Source of the DNA: Scenedesmus sp. ARA3
Taxonomy: Eukaryota; Chlorophyta; Chlorophyceae; Sphaeropleales; Scenedesmaceae
Reading direction: 5' to 3'
DNA length: 64,000 nt
Assembly (NCBI GenBank): GCA_004335835.1
Contig: RWJK01000658.1
Span: 1,205-65,204, forward strand
The notes beneath the pieces are model-generated. The model ran no database searches and was not told the origin of the DNA. It saw only the letters and a program-made list of their open reading frames with translations. This document shows, in pieces, positions 46,801-58,700 of this stretch. Both the position numbers and the translations under genes were made by a program. The first letter of the stretch is position 1. Every line of letters begins with the position of its first letter.

Positions 46801-49800
46801 CCTCCAGCAGCCACACCTTGCCGCCCCCAGAGGCCACCAGCACCTGGCAGGGGCTGGCAGCAGCAAGCGTGATGCTGCTGCTGCCGGCGTTGGCTGCTGC
46901 TGCTGCTGGGGACCACTGAGTGAGCAGCTGCCCAGAGCTGGCGGAGATGAGGCGCACTGCTGAGCTGGTGACCTGCAAGATTTGAAATCAGACATACAAC
47001 AGGTTGAGGAGGCGGGTAGCAGCAGGAACAAGCACTGCTGCGCACATCTGCGCAAAGCAGCAACCGCGGATACCAGCCGCCGCACCGCACCTGCAGCAGC
47101 TGGTCATGCAGCGTGGTGGCTGCAAGCAGCGTCTGGCTGTCTGCTGCTCCCAGATCCCCAACCATTGGGGGGACCTGCTCCCAGACACCGCTAACCACAT
47201 GCAAAGTTCCAGCCGGAGTTGACAGCAGCATAACAGCCGCCCCACCACACCTGCAGCAGCTGTGCAGACACCCAACGTGCAAACAGGACAAGCTTTGCTT
47301 TCCTGCGCAGCAGAGCCGGGCTCACCTGCAGCAGCTGGTCATGCAGCGTGGTGGCTGCCAGCAGCGTCTGGCTGCCGCCATCAAAGCCGGGGATGGACGC
47401 CTCATCCAGCACATCCTCCTCACTGATGGCCAGCAGCCGCGTCTCGCCAACAAAGGACAGCACCAGGTGAGAGTCAAACGCGTCCATCCAGCTGGCGCGC
47501 AGGCTCCACACGCCCTTGATGCCTGCGGTCATGTTTGGGTAAAACAAACGGGGCGCATTACAACAGTAGTTTCGTGGTGTTGACTTGTGTTACACTATAA
47601 GGTGTAGTATAACCCAGTGCAGCAGAGTTGTTGAAAGACCTGAAGGTTATGTGCTGTGCGTCATCGCTGTTGAAAGAGCAGATGACCATGAGCTAACACC
47701 GCCTCAATGTAGGCGAGCATTGTCATATCTGGGCACATGCATGCACAAACTTAACACCATCGCACTGGTGCCGCATCATCACAACGGTGCAGGCAGCATA
47801 CATAGAAACACAGTGCTGTCCGCGCACCTGGCAGCTGCATGGATGCGGCCTCATGCATGGATGCAGCGCTGAGCACGGATTGGTGGACCTGGCAGATCAG
47901 GCCAAGGCAACAGAGCGCCACGGGCCCGTCCAAACCCACCTGGCAGCTCCATGGCTGCGGCCTCGCGTATGCATGCACAGCTGCAGCACTCATTGACTGG
48001 CAGATTAGCCCCAGGCAGCATACTTGGCACTAACGCCACAACACCCTCCACAACCTCTCAACCCACCCGGCAGCTCCATGGCTGCCGCCTCGTGGATGCC
48101 AATGCCGTTGCGCACCACGCGCAGGCTGCCGTCCTGGAACACGCCGCTGCACGTCACCATCTGCGGCAGCAGCAGCGGCAGCAGCAGCAGCAGAAATACT
48201 TTTCCCTCAGTCAGACAGCTCTTGCAAGCGGTACCCGGTGATACCACTTACACATCTGCACCTGACAGCAGCAACTCCCAAAACCCACGTCATGCTGCTG
48301 AGCTGCTGCATTTGACTCCAGCAGTCAACACCAAATTTGACAGCAGGCCTGCAGTGCTGCCGTACTGCCGCGCGCTCTGGAGTGCCTTGCACCCACCAGG
48401 CCCTGGGTGGCACCAGCAGCACGCGTCCCTGTGCTAAGCTGTGTCACTTCAACCAGGAACTTCCCAGCAGTAACAGCCCCACAATGCACGCCGGCAAACC
48501 CACCTGGCCCTGCCCCTGCCGCTCCAGGTCCATCACAACAAAGTCCACAATGGGAGCCAGGCTGGGCCAGGAGTCCACAACCTCCACGTGATTGGGACCC
48601 TCATCGCCACCAGCAGCAGCAGCAGCACTGCCAGACCCTGCGGCTGCCGCTGCAGCTGCATCATCATCTGCTGCAAGGCTGGAGATAGGCCCTGCTGGTG
48701 CCCCTGCTGCTGCTGCTGTGGGAAGTGGCTCTGCATGCAGTTTTATGAGCTGGCTGTCGCCGCCTTTGCTGCCTAGGAAGACGTAGCCGCTGTCTAGGTA
48801 GGCCATGCAGTGTGTGCTGGTGGTGCGGCCTGCAGGAACGTTGAAAGTAACACCATAATTACCATTGCACATCTGCTCCTGTTCATGTTCTATGATGGTG
48901 GGCGGGCTGCAAACTGCACGAGAAAGTGTTGAGTTCAAACGCATCTTGCTCCTCCTGCCTCCCTCACCCTGAACAGCACTCCCAGCCACTCTCTTAAAGT
49001 TTGTCTCAAGCTCTCTCTCACTCTCTCTCACTCACCCAGCGTCTGCACTTTGAGCCCCGCCACCCTGTTGTCGGCGTGTGCCAGCACTAGCAGGTGCAGC
49101 CCGCCCGCATGGTCACTCAGCAGGTAGCGGCTGCCATCAGCATCCACAGCAGCCCAGGACTGCAGCCACACAGATACAAGGCGCTCAAAGCACATTCAAG
49201 CATACAGCACATCATGGTGGCGGCGACAGTGTTGGCAGAGGCATAGAGACAGGCGAGCAGGTAGGCAGCAAGTAGGCAGGAAGACAGAAAGGCAGGGGCA
49301 GGCAGACAAGCAGGCAAGTGGCTCGCCCGCACAGTCACTCAGCAGGTAGCGGCTGCCATCGGCATCCACCGCAGGCTAGGACTGCAGCCGCATACAGATT
49401 CAAGCAGTGTTGCAGCATAATTTGAATGATGGCATGAAGTAAGGCAATAGCAGCATCGGCAGCGACAAACACAGGCAGGCAAGCAAGCATACAAATGCTA
49501 CAGTATGGCAGCTGCAGGCGCGTTGAGCAACACACCTACACACGCGCACCCCCGCAGCCACGCCCGCACCCACCTGTATGGACGTGTTGGGCTTGATCTG
49601 CGTGCTGCGCGTGGCGTGCTGCGTGTTGAAGTAGCTCAGCACACTCTCACCCAGCACTATGGCGCCGCCTAGCGGCTGCGGCACTGGGATGATGCGGCTG
49701 CTGCCTGCATCAACGTTGGCTTGAGACCAGGGGCCGTCCTCCAGCTCCTGCAAGCAGCATGTGTGTATATGGATGTGCAAAAATCACACTGTGTGAAGCA

Positions 49801-52430
49801 TAAGCACGGGGATGATGCGGCTGCTGCCCGCATCAACATTGGCTTGGGACCAGGGGCCGTCCTCCAGCTCCTGCAAGCATGATTATGTATGTGTGTGTTA
49901 TGTGTGTGTTATGTGTGTATGTCATGTTGGTGTTGTGTGCACCTAAGGGCTGCGGCACGGGGATGATACGGCTGCTGCCCGCATCTACATTGGCCTGGGA
50001 CCAGGGGCCATCTTCCAGCTCCTGCAAGCACCACGCCGTGTGTGTTTGGTGTGTGTTATGTGGGCATGTCGATGTTTGCGGTGTGCAAGCATCACACCTA
50101 GCAGCAGATGATAGTAAGTGAGCTGCAAGCACCGCTCGCTGCAGGCCTGCCCATGCGGCCAGCAGCGGCATGAAGCTGGCGGCAAGTTACAGGACCACAG
50201 TCGGCAAGCCGTTCCATTACAAACTGCCACCAGGACGCACTTTGCATGCACCATTCTGCACTAGCCAAAACGTCACCTACCCGTGTCTTGAGGTTCAGCG
50301 TGTAGGTCTTCACATGCCGCGCATGCTTGTTGTCCTCATACAACAGCGCCAGCACAGGGTTCACTGCTGCTGCCGCTGCTGCTGCAGAGCTGCCCGCGCC
50401 GCTGCTGCTGCTGCTTGCTGCCAGGAAGGCCACGTCAATCACTGCCAGCTCTTCTAGCCGCAGGTTGAATGTTTCCGGGGCCATCTGCAGTGAAGGACCC
50501 TCCTCCATTTGCAGCACCTGGCAGTTGGTGGCGCGGCAGGATATTGTTGGCGGTGTATGTGCAGGCAAGGTGTGAGGCACGGAAAGCGGTGCGCATCGTT
50601 CAAGTCTGATTGCCTGGAATACAGTCGTGCCTGTTGCCGCAACACAACTAGTAAGCAGGACCCCTGCCGTCACCTCCCTCCTGCTGCAGCAACACTCAAG
50701 CTGCCCTCAAGCACGCATGCTGCCATGGCCCCAACATGAAACCCTGCTGCTGTTGCAGCTGCTGCTGCTGCTGCTGCTGCTGCTGCACCTACCTTCAGCT
50801 GGCCCTCATACAGGTGCAGCGCGATGGCCCTGCACTCAGGGTCTACTGCCGCAAGCTGCCCGGCCTCCACTGGCCTGCCAATGGCATCTTTAACGTCACA
50901 TGTCGCACGTGTAACAAGCTCAGGCTGGCCTGAGGGCCCTGCTGCCACCCACTCCAGCACAGCAAACTTGTAGTGCTCAGTGAGCAGCAGCAGCAGGTCC
51001 TTGGTGGCATTCTGTGTGCAGCACAAGTGGAGGCACACAGGCATAGCGTGAATGCAAAGGGAATCAAGGATGAGGTGTGCGGTGTGTTGGCATGGCGCAG
51101 CAGCAGCTTGGGACAACAGCTACGGCAGCAGTGCCAGGTCATCCTGCAGCTGCCTCGTCCCACGCATGGTGGTCTCACCATGCCTGCAATGAGCAGCTGC
51201 TCCTGCTATGCACTCACCCCTTCAAGCATGTGATGCTGCTCCTGCCGCTGCCGCTGCTGCTGCCACCGCTGCTGCTGCCGCCGCTGCTGCTGCCGCCGCT
51301 GCTGCCGTCACTGCCGCTGCTGCTGCTGCTGCCGTCACTGCCGCTGCTGCTGCTGCTGCTGCCGCCGCTGCTGCTGCCGCCGCTGCTGCTGCTGCTGCTG
51401 CTGCTGCCCCGCACCTTTGGCCTGAAGAGCTTCAGTGCTGACAGCACACCATACAGCGGCACCGTCTGCACAGCCTGCATGCCACCAGCACAGCAGCACA
51501 AGAACATAGCTCAGCACAGCACAGCACAGGCTGCAGGGGTCAGGGTGAAGCCTTCATGACTATGGCAGCATTTGCAGCAGAAAGTGTGGCACTGCCTGGA
51601 AGGGGCAGCTGCCAGCAGATCCAGGGTGGAAGGTTAGCTTGATGCAGCACCAGTGCTGCTTGAGGGATGAGAAGCGAGAGATGCAGCTGCAAGTGATGGC
51701 ATGCAGCCCGCCGGTGGCGTGAATGCCATGTTGCAGCTGCTGTTACTGTGGCTGTGGCTGCTGCTGCTGGGTATCACTGGCTTGGCGGTCTAAGCAGTTG
51801 TAGTAATCTATCCATGTGCATTGCATGCATGGTGTTGCTGGCAGTGCACACAAGTCAAGAAAGCGTCCTTGTGTAGCACCTGCAAGCCACCTAAAACAAG
51901 CAGCCTTGCAATCTGCCTGTGGGAACTTGCATACACAGAACTGGCATACCAGTGCAGCTCCAAGGTTATCGAAGCAACACTAGGCTGCCTTGATCATGTG
52001 ATCCCCATGCACAGTGTTGCATGCAACAGCTGCTGCCATGGCGGACTTGAAGTGGCTGCATCTCATCAGCAGGCGAATGCCTCTGCGGTAATACAAGCCG
52101 GCTCAACAATAACAGATTCACCCACCTTGAGACCTTCAGGCGTTAGCACTTGGATGTCCAAGTGTGTGGAGCGCCTGTTGTAAACACAGCAGTGCGGTGC
52201 GGCATCAGTTCATCTGCTGTGCAGGCCTGCTGCGTGATCAGCCGTGGCAGGCTGCCCTGCGCTTGAAACATCGTGTCACATCTTTCTTCTCACCCTATGA
52301 TCAAGTTTGTTTCATTTGGGCTGGTGAAGCTCCCCACAGCACAGTGCCTGACAGCAGTGGGCTTGTGCGCAGTCACGTGGTAATTGAACAGGCAGCCCTG
52401 AGGCCCCACGTCCGTCACCATGGGTTCCAT
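39030..52430 (-). CDS. DDB1: DNA damage-binding protein 1
   Basis: DDB1 is the three-propeller adaptor linking DCAF receptors to the CUL4 ubiquitin ligase and binds UV lesions with DDB2. Twenty-one exons join in phase, about 1209 aa: 52430-52294, 52174-52126, 51474-51415, 51011-50793, 50517-50281, 49747-49574, 49159-49036, 48829-48504, 48160-48067, 47522-47326, 46972-46720, 46334-46104, 44883-44732, 43985-43895, 43662-43540, 43279-43023, 42507-42254, 41485-41407, 41090-40998, 40322-40068, 39254-39030. Landmarks: [106 protein letters not shown], and the C-terminus [13 protein letters not shown] to EELQRLH. Ala/Ser-rich loop insertions make it somewhat longer than usual. Most introns hold repeated exon edges, so the gene covers 13.4 kb. 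Confidence 0.95.
39255..39463 (-). repeat. Two copies of the 5' edge of DDB1 exon 21
   Basis: The true acceptor is at 39254 ([18 protein letters not shown]). Acceptor-side copies start at 39357 and 39463, spacings 103 and 106 bp. Each keeps about 60-65 bases of exon before CAG-rich intron. Confidence 0.9.
39577..40067 (-). repeat. Two copies of the 3' edge of DDB1 exon 20
   Basis: The exon end encoding [18 protein letters not shown] with its donor (40068) recurs at 39824-39960 and 39577-39720. The longer copy spans over 130 bases, back to [15 protein letters not shown] sequence, and both keep a GTGCGG donor. The spacing is about 240-250 bp, larger than in other arrays. Confidence 0.9.
40323..40796 (-). 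repeat. Four copies of the 5' edge of DDB1 exon 20
   Basis: The exon start [20 protein letters not shown] at 40322 recurs with CAG acceptors at 40449, 40561, 40675 and 40796. Spacings are 127, 112, 114 and 121 bp. Copies retain from about 70 down to about 45 bases of exon. Confidence 0.92.
41486..41617 (-). repeat. Copy of the 5' edge of DDB1 exon 18
   Basis: About 50 bases encoding [16 protein letters not shown] recur upstream of exon 18 at 41566-41617. The copy carries a short insertion (CAACCA) and its acceptor context has changed, so it looks decayed. Confidence 0.85.
42117..42178 (-). repeat. Copy of the 3' edge of DDB1 exon 17
   Basis: The stretch around the donor of exon 17 (42240-42305 on the plus strand) is repeated at 42117-42178 with about 10% difference, including the paired CCTCAC donor motif. 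The spacing is about 123 bp. Confidence 0.85.
42508..42765 (-). repeat. Copies of the 5' edge of DDB1 exon 17, with sequence gap
   Basis: The exon 17 start ([11 protein letters not shown], 42507) recurs at about 42643 and, more decayed, at about 42761. Spacings are about 136 and 118 bp. Eleven undetermined bases (42517-42527) flanked by a G run sit inside this array, so its true copy number is unknown. Confidence 0.85.
42517..42527. other. Assembly gap (11 N)
   Basis: Eleven undetermined bases are flanked by G runs and sit 10 bp upstream of DDB1 exon 17, inside a repeat array. The gap size is probably nominal. Confidence 0.98.
43804..43866. repeat. (CAG)21 microsatellite in a DDB1 intron
   Basis: Twenty-one uninterrupted CAG triplets lie in the intron between DDB1 exons 14 and 15. 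On the transcript strand this is (CTG)21. It is the longest pure triplet array noted in the window. Confidence 0.92.
44884..45508 (-). repeat. Five copies of the 5' edge of DDB1 exon 13
   Basis: The exon 13 start ([10 protein letters not shown]) with its acceptor at 44883 recurs at about 45011, 45136, 45256, 45381 and 45508. Spacings are 128, 125, 120, 125 and 127 bp. The intron parts of the units (AGAACAGCAGAAAGCAGCAG-like) are also shared, so whole units are repeated and only the last meets the full exon. Confidence 0.93.
45611..46103 (-). repeat. Three copies of the 3' edge of DDB1 exon 12
   Basis: The exon end encoding [18 protein letters not shown] with its donor at 46104 recurs ending near 45944, 45771 and 45611. 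Spacings are 160, 173 and 160 bp. Each unit ends in intron built of CAAACCAGCCTCAAA-like motifs. Confidence 0.92.
46553..46650 (-). repeat. Copy of the 3' edge of DDB1 exon 11
   Basis: About 98 bases, including the donor and the [18 protein letters not shown] codons, recur downstream of exon 11 (46720) with a few changes. The donor is intact. Confidence 0.9.
47086..47265 (-). repeat. Copies of the 3' edge of DDB1 exon 10
   Basis: The exon end encoding [13 protein letters not shown] (47326 onward) recurs at 47089-47160 and, shorter, at about 47247-47265. The longer copy keeps about 55 well-matched bases but its donor context is altered. Confidence 0.82.
47827..48066 (-). repeat. Two copies of the 3' edge of DDB1 exon 9
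   Basis: The end of exon 9 ([10 protein letters not shown] with its donor at 48067) recurs at about 47938-47975 and 47827-47860. Spacings are roughly 120-130 and 110-115 bp. Donor-like GTGGGT or GTGCGC follows each copy. Confidence 0.85.
49160..49384 (-). repeat. Copy of the 5' edge of DDB1 exon 7
   Basis: The exon 7 start ([20 protein letters not shown]) recurs at 49381-49321, 222 bp upstream in transcript order. It has a small deletion and a changed first codon region (TAGGACTGCAG instead of CAGGACTGCAG). Confidence 0.85.
49748..50028 (-). repeat. Two copies of the 5' edge of DDB1 exon 6
   Basis: The exon 6 start ([20 protein letters not shown]) at 49747 recurs at 49870 and 50021, spacings 123 and 151 bp. 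Copies retain about 65-85 bases of exon with scattered substitutions. Confidence 0.9.
51232..51410. repeat. 180-bp CTG/CCG compound array in a DDB1 intron
   Basis: Nearly pure CTG and CCG triplets, with occasional TCACTGC breaks, fill most of the intron between DDB1 exons 3 and 4. On the transcript strand it is CAG/CGG. Open frames across it are repeat artefacts. Confidence 0.9.
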
Positions 52431-52782
52431 GCTGGCTGGATAAGCCTGTACAGTGGCTTAAACGCTGACGGGAACCATACAGACCAAGATGCGTGGCATC
52501 ACAGGCTGGGCAGTAGCAGCAGCAGTTCTGTGGTGTTTAAAGCGGGAGTTTCGAGCACGTACACACATTCAACAGAGATAACCTTTGCCACGCACGGAAC
52601 CGAAGGTGTAAGATCGCAGATGCTGCATCGGTCACAGCGTACAGCACCACATAAGTAATCTGCTGTGTGACAAGCAGTGCCAGTGTGTCAAAAGCCCTAT
52701 CGACGATCAGTACCCAGTTGTTTCAGCGCTGTCCGTGGATAAATTTTGCTTTGATCAGTGTCGGAACGATGCAGGGTGGATC
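52431..52782. promoter_or_regulatory. Shared head-to-head promoter region, DDB1 and receptor-like kinase
   Basis: Only 352 bp separate the DDB1 start codon (minus) from the kinase start codon (plus). Both 5' UTRs and core promoters must fit here, so a bidirectional promoter is inferred. I could not assign specific elements. Confidence 0.5.
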
Positions 52783-55700
52783 ATGTCGCTGACGTTTGCG
52801 GTGCTTCTTGCACTGCTAGCCTGTCCGTTCTCAACAGCATTGCAAGTAGGGAACCCAAAGCAGCTGAAGAATGCGCTGGTGGACTCGGCCGTGGTGGAAA
52901 TCCACCTGGTCAGCACCGTCCGGGTCACCAAGCAGGACTGGCCCACTGCCATTCGCATCAGCAGAGCTGTGGTGCTCCACGGCGCTATTGGAGTTTTCCT
53001 TGACTTGAATGAAGCAGCAAAGGGCTTGATTCAGGTCGCTGCGCCTGGCAGGTTGACGCTGAGCTCTCTTACCCTAGCAGTGAGCAGCTTGCCTAGTGCA
53101 GAGGCTGGCTCAAGTCCTGTGCCGGCGTTTGTCAGCACAGGCGGTAGCATCACCTATGATTGGGTGTTGTTCTATTCCAGTGGCCCAGCTGCAGGCCAGC
53201 AGCAAGCCAGCAACAGCAGCAGCAGCACGCTAGACAGGCAGCAGCACCACTCGGGCAGGACGCAACAGCATGCGCTGCTGGCAGGCAGCAGCAGAGCCTG
53301 GAGGCTGCATGATTGGGCTTCTGGCTTGCAGGAGATTATCAGCTGCAGTGCTGTGGCTGATGTCCAGTCCTGCTTTGGTCACATCAGCAAGCCAGGCAGC
53401 GTGTTGGCATATGATAGTGCCAGCCTTAGGGATGCTTTGTTGAACCCAGCTGTGCACAGCATCACTGTCCTGCAAGACATTCAGCTGCAGCCACAGCACT
53501 GCAGCTGCACCAATGGCGAGCAGCTGGTCATAAGCAGACAGCTGTCACTTGGCAGCTGTGCTGGAGCCACGTTGAGGTTCAACAACCTCCTATCATGCTG
53601 GCTGGTAGGCTCTGGGGGGCTGCTGCAGCTGCAGCGGGGGCTGCGGCTCTCCCACTCACCAAAATTTGCAAACTTAGGGATCAGCAGCAGCAGCAGCACT
53701 GCGCACAGCCTGCTGCTGCCAGCTGTTGCCGTGGAAGGAAGCGGAGCAGTCACCATGCAAGGCGTTGAGGTGCAGCTTGCGTCAGCTCCAGCAGCAGCAG
53801 CGGCAGCAGCAGCAGCAGCTTGGCAAGCTGCGCTGCACTACCACCAGCAGCAGGGGCAGCTCACGTACCAGGCATCAGCGCGTGACAGCATCGCAGTGCT
53901 GGACTGGCGGTTGCCCAGTATGTCAGTGGTGCAGCAGCAGCTGGGGCAACACATCGCAGGTGTGCAGCTGGTGCAGCAGTCATCGTCAGCAGCACCCCTT
54001 GGCGTGCAGCAAGGTGTCGCAGCCACCAGACGACTCCTGCTGCGTCAGCGGCTGAATAGCAAGCAGCAGCAGCAGCAGCAGCAGGAGGGGCCGTGGCGCT
54101 TGCAGGAAACTTCATCAGCAGCCGCTCAACGGCAGCTCCTGCAAGCTCCTGCAGCACCTTCAGCACCAGGCAACGCTTCCTCACCAGCGCCAGCTGCGGC
54201 GCCGCGCAGCAGCAACAGCAGCAGCAGCAGCGCGCCTGCAGACGCGCCAGCGGCTGTCAGCCGCAGCAGCAGCAGCGTACAGTGGGGCACTGCTGGCGAC
54301 AGCAATGCAGCGCTGGGTGCGGCATACCCCAAGGGCCGCTGCTTTGCTGACTTCCCTGGCTTCCTTGCATCAAACATCGTGGAGTTTGTGAGGCTGATCA
54401 AGGATCCTGCAATCACACGCATCGAGCTGACAAATGACATAACGTTCACGGAGGACCTGTTTCCGCCGGACCATGCCAACAACCAGTCCCTGGGGATCAA
54501 CGTCACACATGCGGTGAGGCGGAGGTTGTGTTGTGATGTTTAGTGTCACAACAGCAGGCAGCTCTTGCTGCGGGCTTTGCTGGTTGGTGGTTTTGTTGGT
54601 GTCAGGAGGCTGTTTTTGTGTGATGAGGGCAGTGCCGCAGCTGCTTGCACGCATGCAGCTGCAGCTGCATCTCAGCAGTATGCCGTGCTCTAGGCCTTTG
54701 ACGACACAGACTTCAGGCTTTGTTGGTGACTGCGCCGTCTGCTCTTAATGGGACCCCTGATTGCGTGTGCTTGGTGCCAGCAGCCGTGCGCTGCGCAGTA
54801 CATTAGTTGCAGTTATTTGCATGCCAGCGGCTGCGAGCCAGCATCTATGGCAGTCTATTCAGTCACCTCGCAACCCAGGGCACTATCCCCAGTGCTGCAC
54901 CTGTTCACTGCACATTTCCTCACTCACCCTGGTTGTGCTGCATTTCACTGAATCGCCGCCACCAATGCTGAACCTCCTGCGTGCCATCCACCAGGTGACC
55001 ATCCGAGCATGCACCGGCGATGCCTCCCAGCCCATTATTGTGGACGTCAACAACCTGCAGCAGCAGATCTACGTGTATGGGGAGATGCGCTGGGAGGGCA
55101 ACATCAAGTTTGTGAACAGCTTCCCCTCGCAGCGGCGCGCCGGGCTGTTCCCGCTCATCAGCGTCCTGTCAGTGGAACAGGATGGCATCATTGGCTTCAA
55201 GGTGCGCGCTGCGCGTGCTGCGCATTGTTGTTGCGTCAACAGGGGCTGAGTGTATCGCACATTGAGTGTATCGCACATTGACCGCATTGAGTGTGTATGA
55301 CTTACGGCATTGGCTTTGCGCAGCGGTTGTGGGACGTCGAGCTTTCCATTCGCAGCAGTGTTTCTGATGCGCTTCTTAGGTGTGTATGTCTCCTCGTTGT
55401 GCACGCAAAGCCATGGCAGCCCGGGCAAAACATATGTTCTGGCAAAGAGTGCATTACGCCATCCTAGGAAAGGGTCAGAAAACAGCGCTCCTTGCCTCTG
55501 TTGCTCAAGCTGAGATATCCATGATATCAGCAGCACTTGCTGCGGCAAGCACCAGCTGAGCATCGCCTGGCGCCCACCACACTGCAATCCTGACCTGCTG
55601 CGCCTGCTGGGGTGTGTTGTCATTCCTGCCTGCAGGACCTGCAAATTCATGGCAACGAGCCCTGCCCGCTGTTCAATTTGAATGACCCTTTCTGGGACCG

Positions 55701-58700
55701 CTACGGCAGCAGCCCGCTGTCTCCACAGTTCGTGCCGCAGCAGGGCGACTTTGAGCTTCGCAGCCAATACGAGGTGCTGCTGCTGCATTGGAAGTTCAAC
55801 AAGACAGCCTGGGTCACAAACTCGCAAGGGCCCCACGGCGTGGTGAAGGCAGTGGGCGATGCCTATTGGCTGTGGGAGGATGTGCTGGTGACGTGGTCAA
55901 AGGCAGCAGGTGGCGGGGCAAAGGGTGGTGCGCTGGCGGCTGCGATTGCTGTGCCGATCGTGGTGGTGGTGCTGCTGGCGGCGGCCGCAATCGGCTTTGT
56001 GCTCTGGCGCAGGTGCGGGGTGGGGCTGGGGGTATGGGGAGTGCACTTGTGTGGCGCTACTTGTTGCAGGATGAGGTTGTCTCTGGACTGAGGTGTTTGT
56101 TGCAGGCGCTGGCTGGAGGTGTTGCTGGCCCTGCTTGGCTGCACTGAGACGCTGGGTGTGCTCAAATTCGGCATGGTGGGGTGCTTGCGGTTGCTGCCAG
56201 CGTGATGCAGCCCGCACCTTCAGGTTAGCTGCATCATGTCGTCATGTGCCGCCTCCTGCAGCAGCAGCAGCAGCAGCTGCTGACACCTACTTCCGCCACT
56301 GCCGCAAACCTTGCTGCCCGCCACAATTACTGCTGCTCAGGCGCCGCGCCCGGGCTGCTGCTGCAGCAGGGGAGAGCAAGGACTTCTTCCCTACTGCTGA
56401 CCCCTCGCTGCAGCCTGGCGGCATTGGCGCCCACTCTGTGAACGGCATGCCGCCCGCCAGCACCACCTACGACGGCAGCACCAGCAAGCTGGAGAGCAGC
56501 AAGTACAGCTACAACACGCACGGTGCGCCGCGCGCGTAGTGACATGCTGATTGGTATATGTGTGCACACGCGCGTTTGACTTGGTTCTGGAGAAGACAGC
56601 GTGTTGTTGCTGCTGTGGGCCGAGCATGGTGCTGCAGCGCCAGATGCAGAGACAGGCTGTACAGCGTGCGTGTGTGGCCCACGCCTTCTCCACGTTGCTG
56701 CTGCTGCTGCTCACTCTGCAGAGTTGATCGAGGAGGCGCGGCGGCGCATGCAGGTCACTGCTGGTGGCCGGCGTGACACCGCCATCGTGCTGGAGGGGCT
56801 GCTGGGGGAGGGCACCTTCGGCAAGGTGTACAAGGGTGAGCGCAGTGATGCATGGCGTGTGCTGTGCGCCATGTGCTGTGTGCTGTGTGCAGTACATGGT
56901 GTGCTGTGTATTGTGTGCTGTGTGTTGCTTGGGGAGGGCACCTTTGGCAAGGTGTACAAGGGTAGATGGCATGGCTCTTACTCGGATCTAGCAGCGGGCT
57001 GTGGGGTGTGTGTGCTGTGTGGTGGTTGCCTTGTGTGCTGTTGTGATGTAGAGAGGCTGGCGTACCAGCTTCGCAGGCCAATGCGCTTCCGCAGCAGCTT
57101 GCGTGAACGCGCAGTTCATGTGCAAGAGCCAGCGTGGTTGTTGGGTTGTGAATGCACTTGCTTTCTTCCTTGCGACCTTTCACCATCGCAGGCACCTGGC
57201 AGGGCACTGTGGTGGCTGTTAAGACGATGCTGTTCCCCGCCGCCATGACGCAGCCGCAACATATCCCACAACGCTAACAACCATGGTGACACATGTGCAT
57301 TGCAGGCACCTGGTAGGGCACCGTAGTTGCTGTCAAGAAGATGCTGTTCCCTGCCGCCATGTCGCCATAATTAAAGCCATCATCATAATGTACAACAATG
57401 CTAACAATTATGGTCACACATGTGCACTGCCGGCACCTGGCAGGGCACCGTGGTTGCTGTCAAGACGATGCTGTTCCCTGCCGCCATGACGTATCAAAGC
57501 CATCATCACAATGTACAACAACACTAACAGCCATGGTGACACATGTGCATTGCAGGCACCTGGCAGGGCACTGTAGTTGCTGTCAAGACGATGCTGTTTC
57601 CTGCCGCCATGAGCGGCAAGGAGAAGCGCGAGAAGATGGCCATCATGGAGACAGCCATCAGCTCCACGCTGTCGCACCCCAACATCGTGCAGACCTACAC
57701 CTACGTGGTCAAGCCGCTCACTGGGGAGCTCGCGATGCAGGTGCGGCTGCTGCGCTGCTGGGGGGTGGGGGCTGAGCAGGCGGCAGGGCCCGCTTGTTGT
57801 GGTGTTGCGCTGCTGCGGGGTGGGGGCTGAGCAGGCGGCAGGGCCCGCTTGTTGTGGTGTTGCGCTGCTGCGGGGTGGGGGCTGAGCAGGCGGCAGCTTG
57901 GGGAAGCACATGCAGATGAGGGGAAGCGTGGCGCTGGCAAGTGCGGGCTCTGCCGCATGTTCAGGTGTTGCACGTAAAGCACGTGATGGTAATGCTTCAA
58001 GCACACACCGCAGCTTACATTCGCTTGCTGTTGCTTTGGCTGACGCTGACCAGCTGTCTGACGGCCTGCTGCGTGCTTCTTGTGTGTCTTGCTGCAGGCC
58101 ATTGAGCGCAGCAAGGGCGGCGCGCCGCAGCACGGCAGCGATGACACCGACCCCTCCTCGCTGCTGGGCAGCGAGCTAGGAGAGAACCATGGCTGGGAGG
58201 TGAGGCGGCAGCGGAAGGCGGGAGCGCTGCCACAATTGCATGGCTCTGCTTGTTAGTCTTTATGCATCCCGCTCCGTGCGGCGGTAGATAGACACTATGA
58301 ACTTGAGTGCATTTGGTAGGGCAGGCCCTTGCACTGCACCACACATTACGTGGAAGAATGCCGGCTGTGTTGGAACCTAAACCGGACGGGCTGCTGCTGC
58401 TGCTGCTGCCGCAGGTGCGGCTGGTGCTGGAGCTGTGTGACCTGGGCAGCCTCAAGGAGCTGCTCAATGCAGGGGGGCTGCGGCGGCCTGACGGCAGGCC
58501 AGACATGGTGGGGGTGGTGGCGACAGTGCTGGACATCGCGCGTGCCATGCTGCACCTGCACAGCGAGAACATCATCCACTCCGACCTCAAGGTGAGCGGG
58601 CTGTTGTAACATGACATGGTGTCACATGATATGGCTAAAGCTGTGGCTGATGGGTTGCCTGACGCCGCCAGTACCTGTGCAATCGGTTCTGCTGGGTTCG

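Noticed and set aside
51208..51559. Poly-Leu/Pro and poly-Ala open frames over the CTG/CCG block
   Set aside because: They lie entirely in a DDB1 intron and consist of triplet repeat only.
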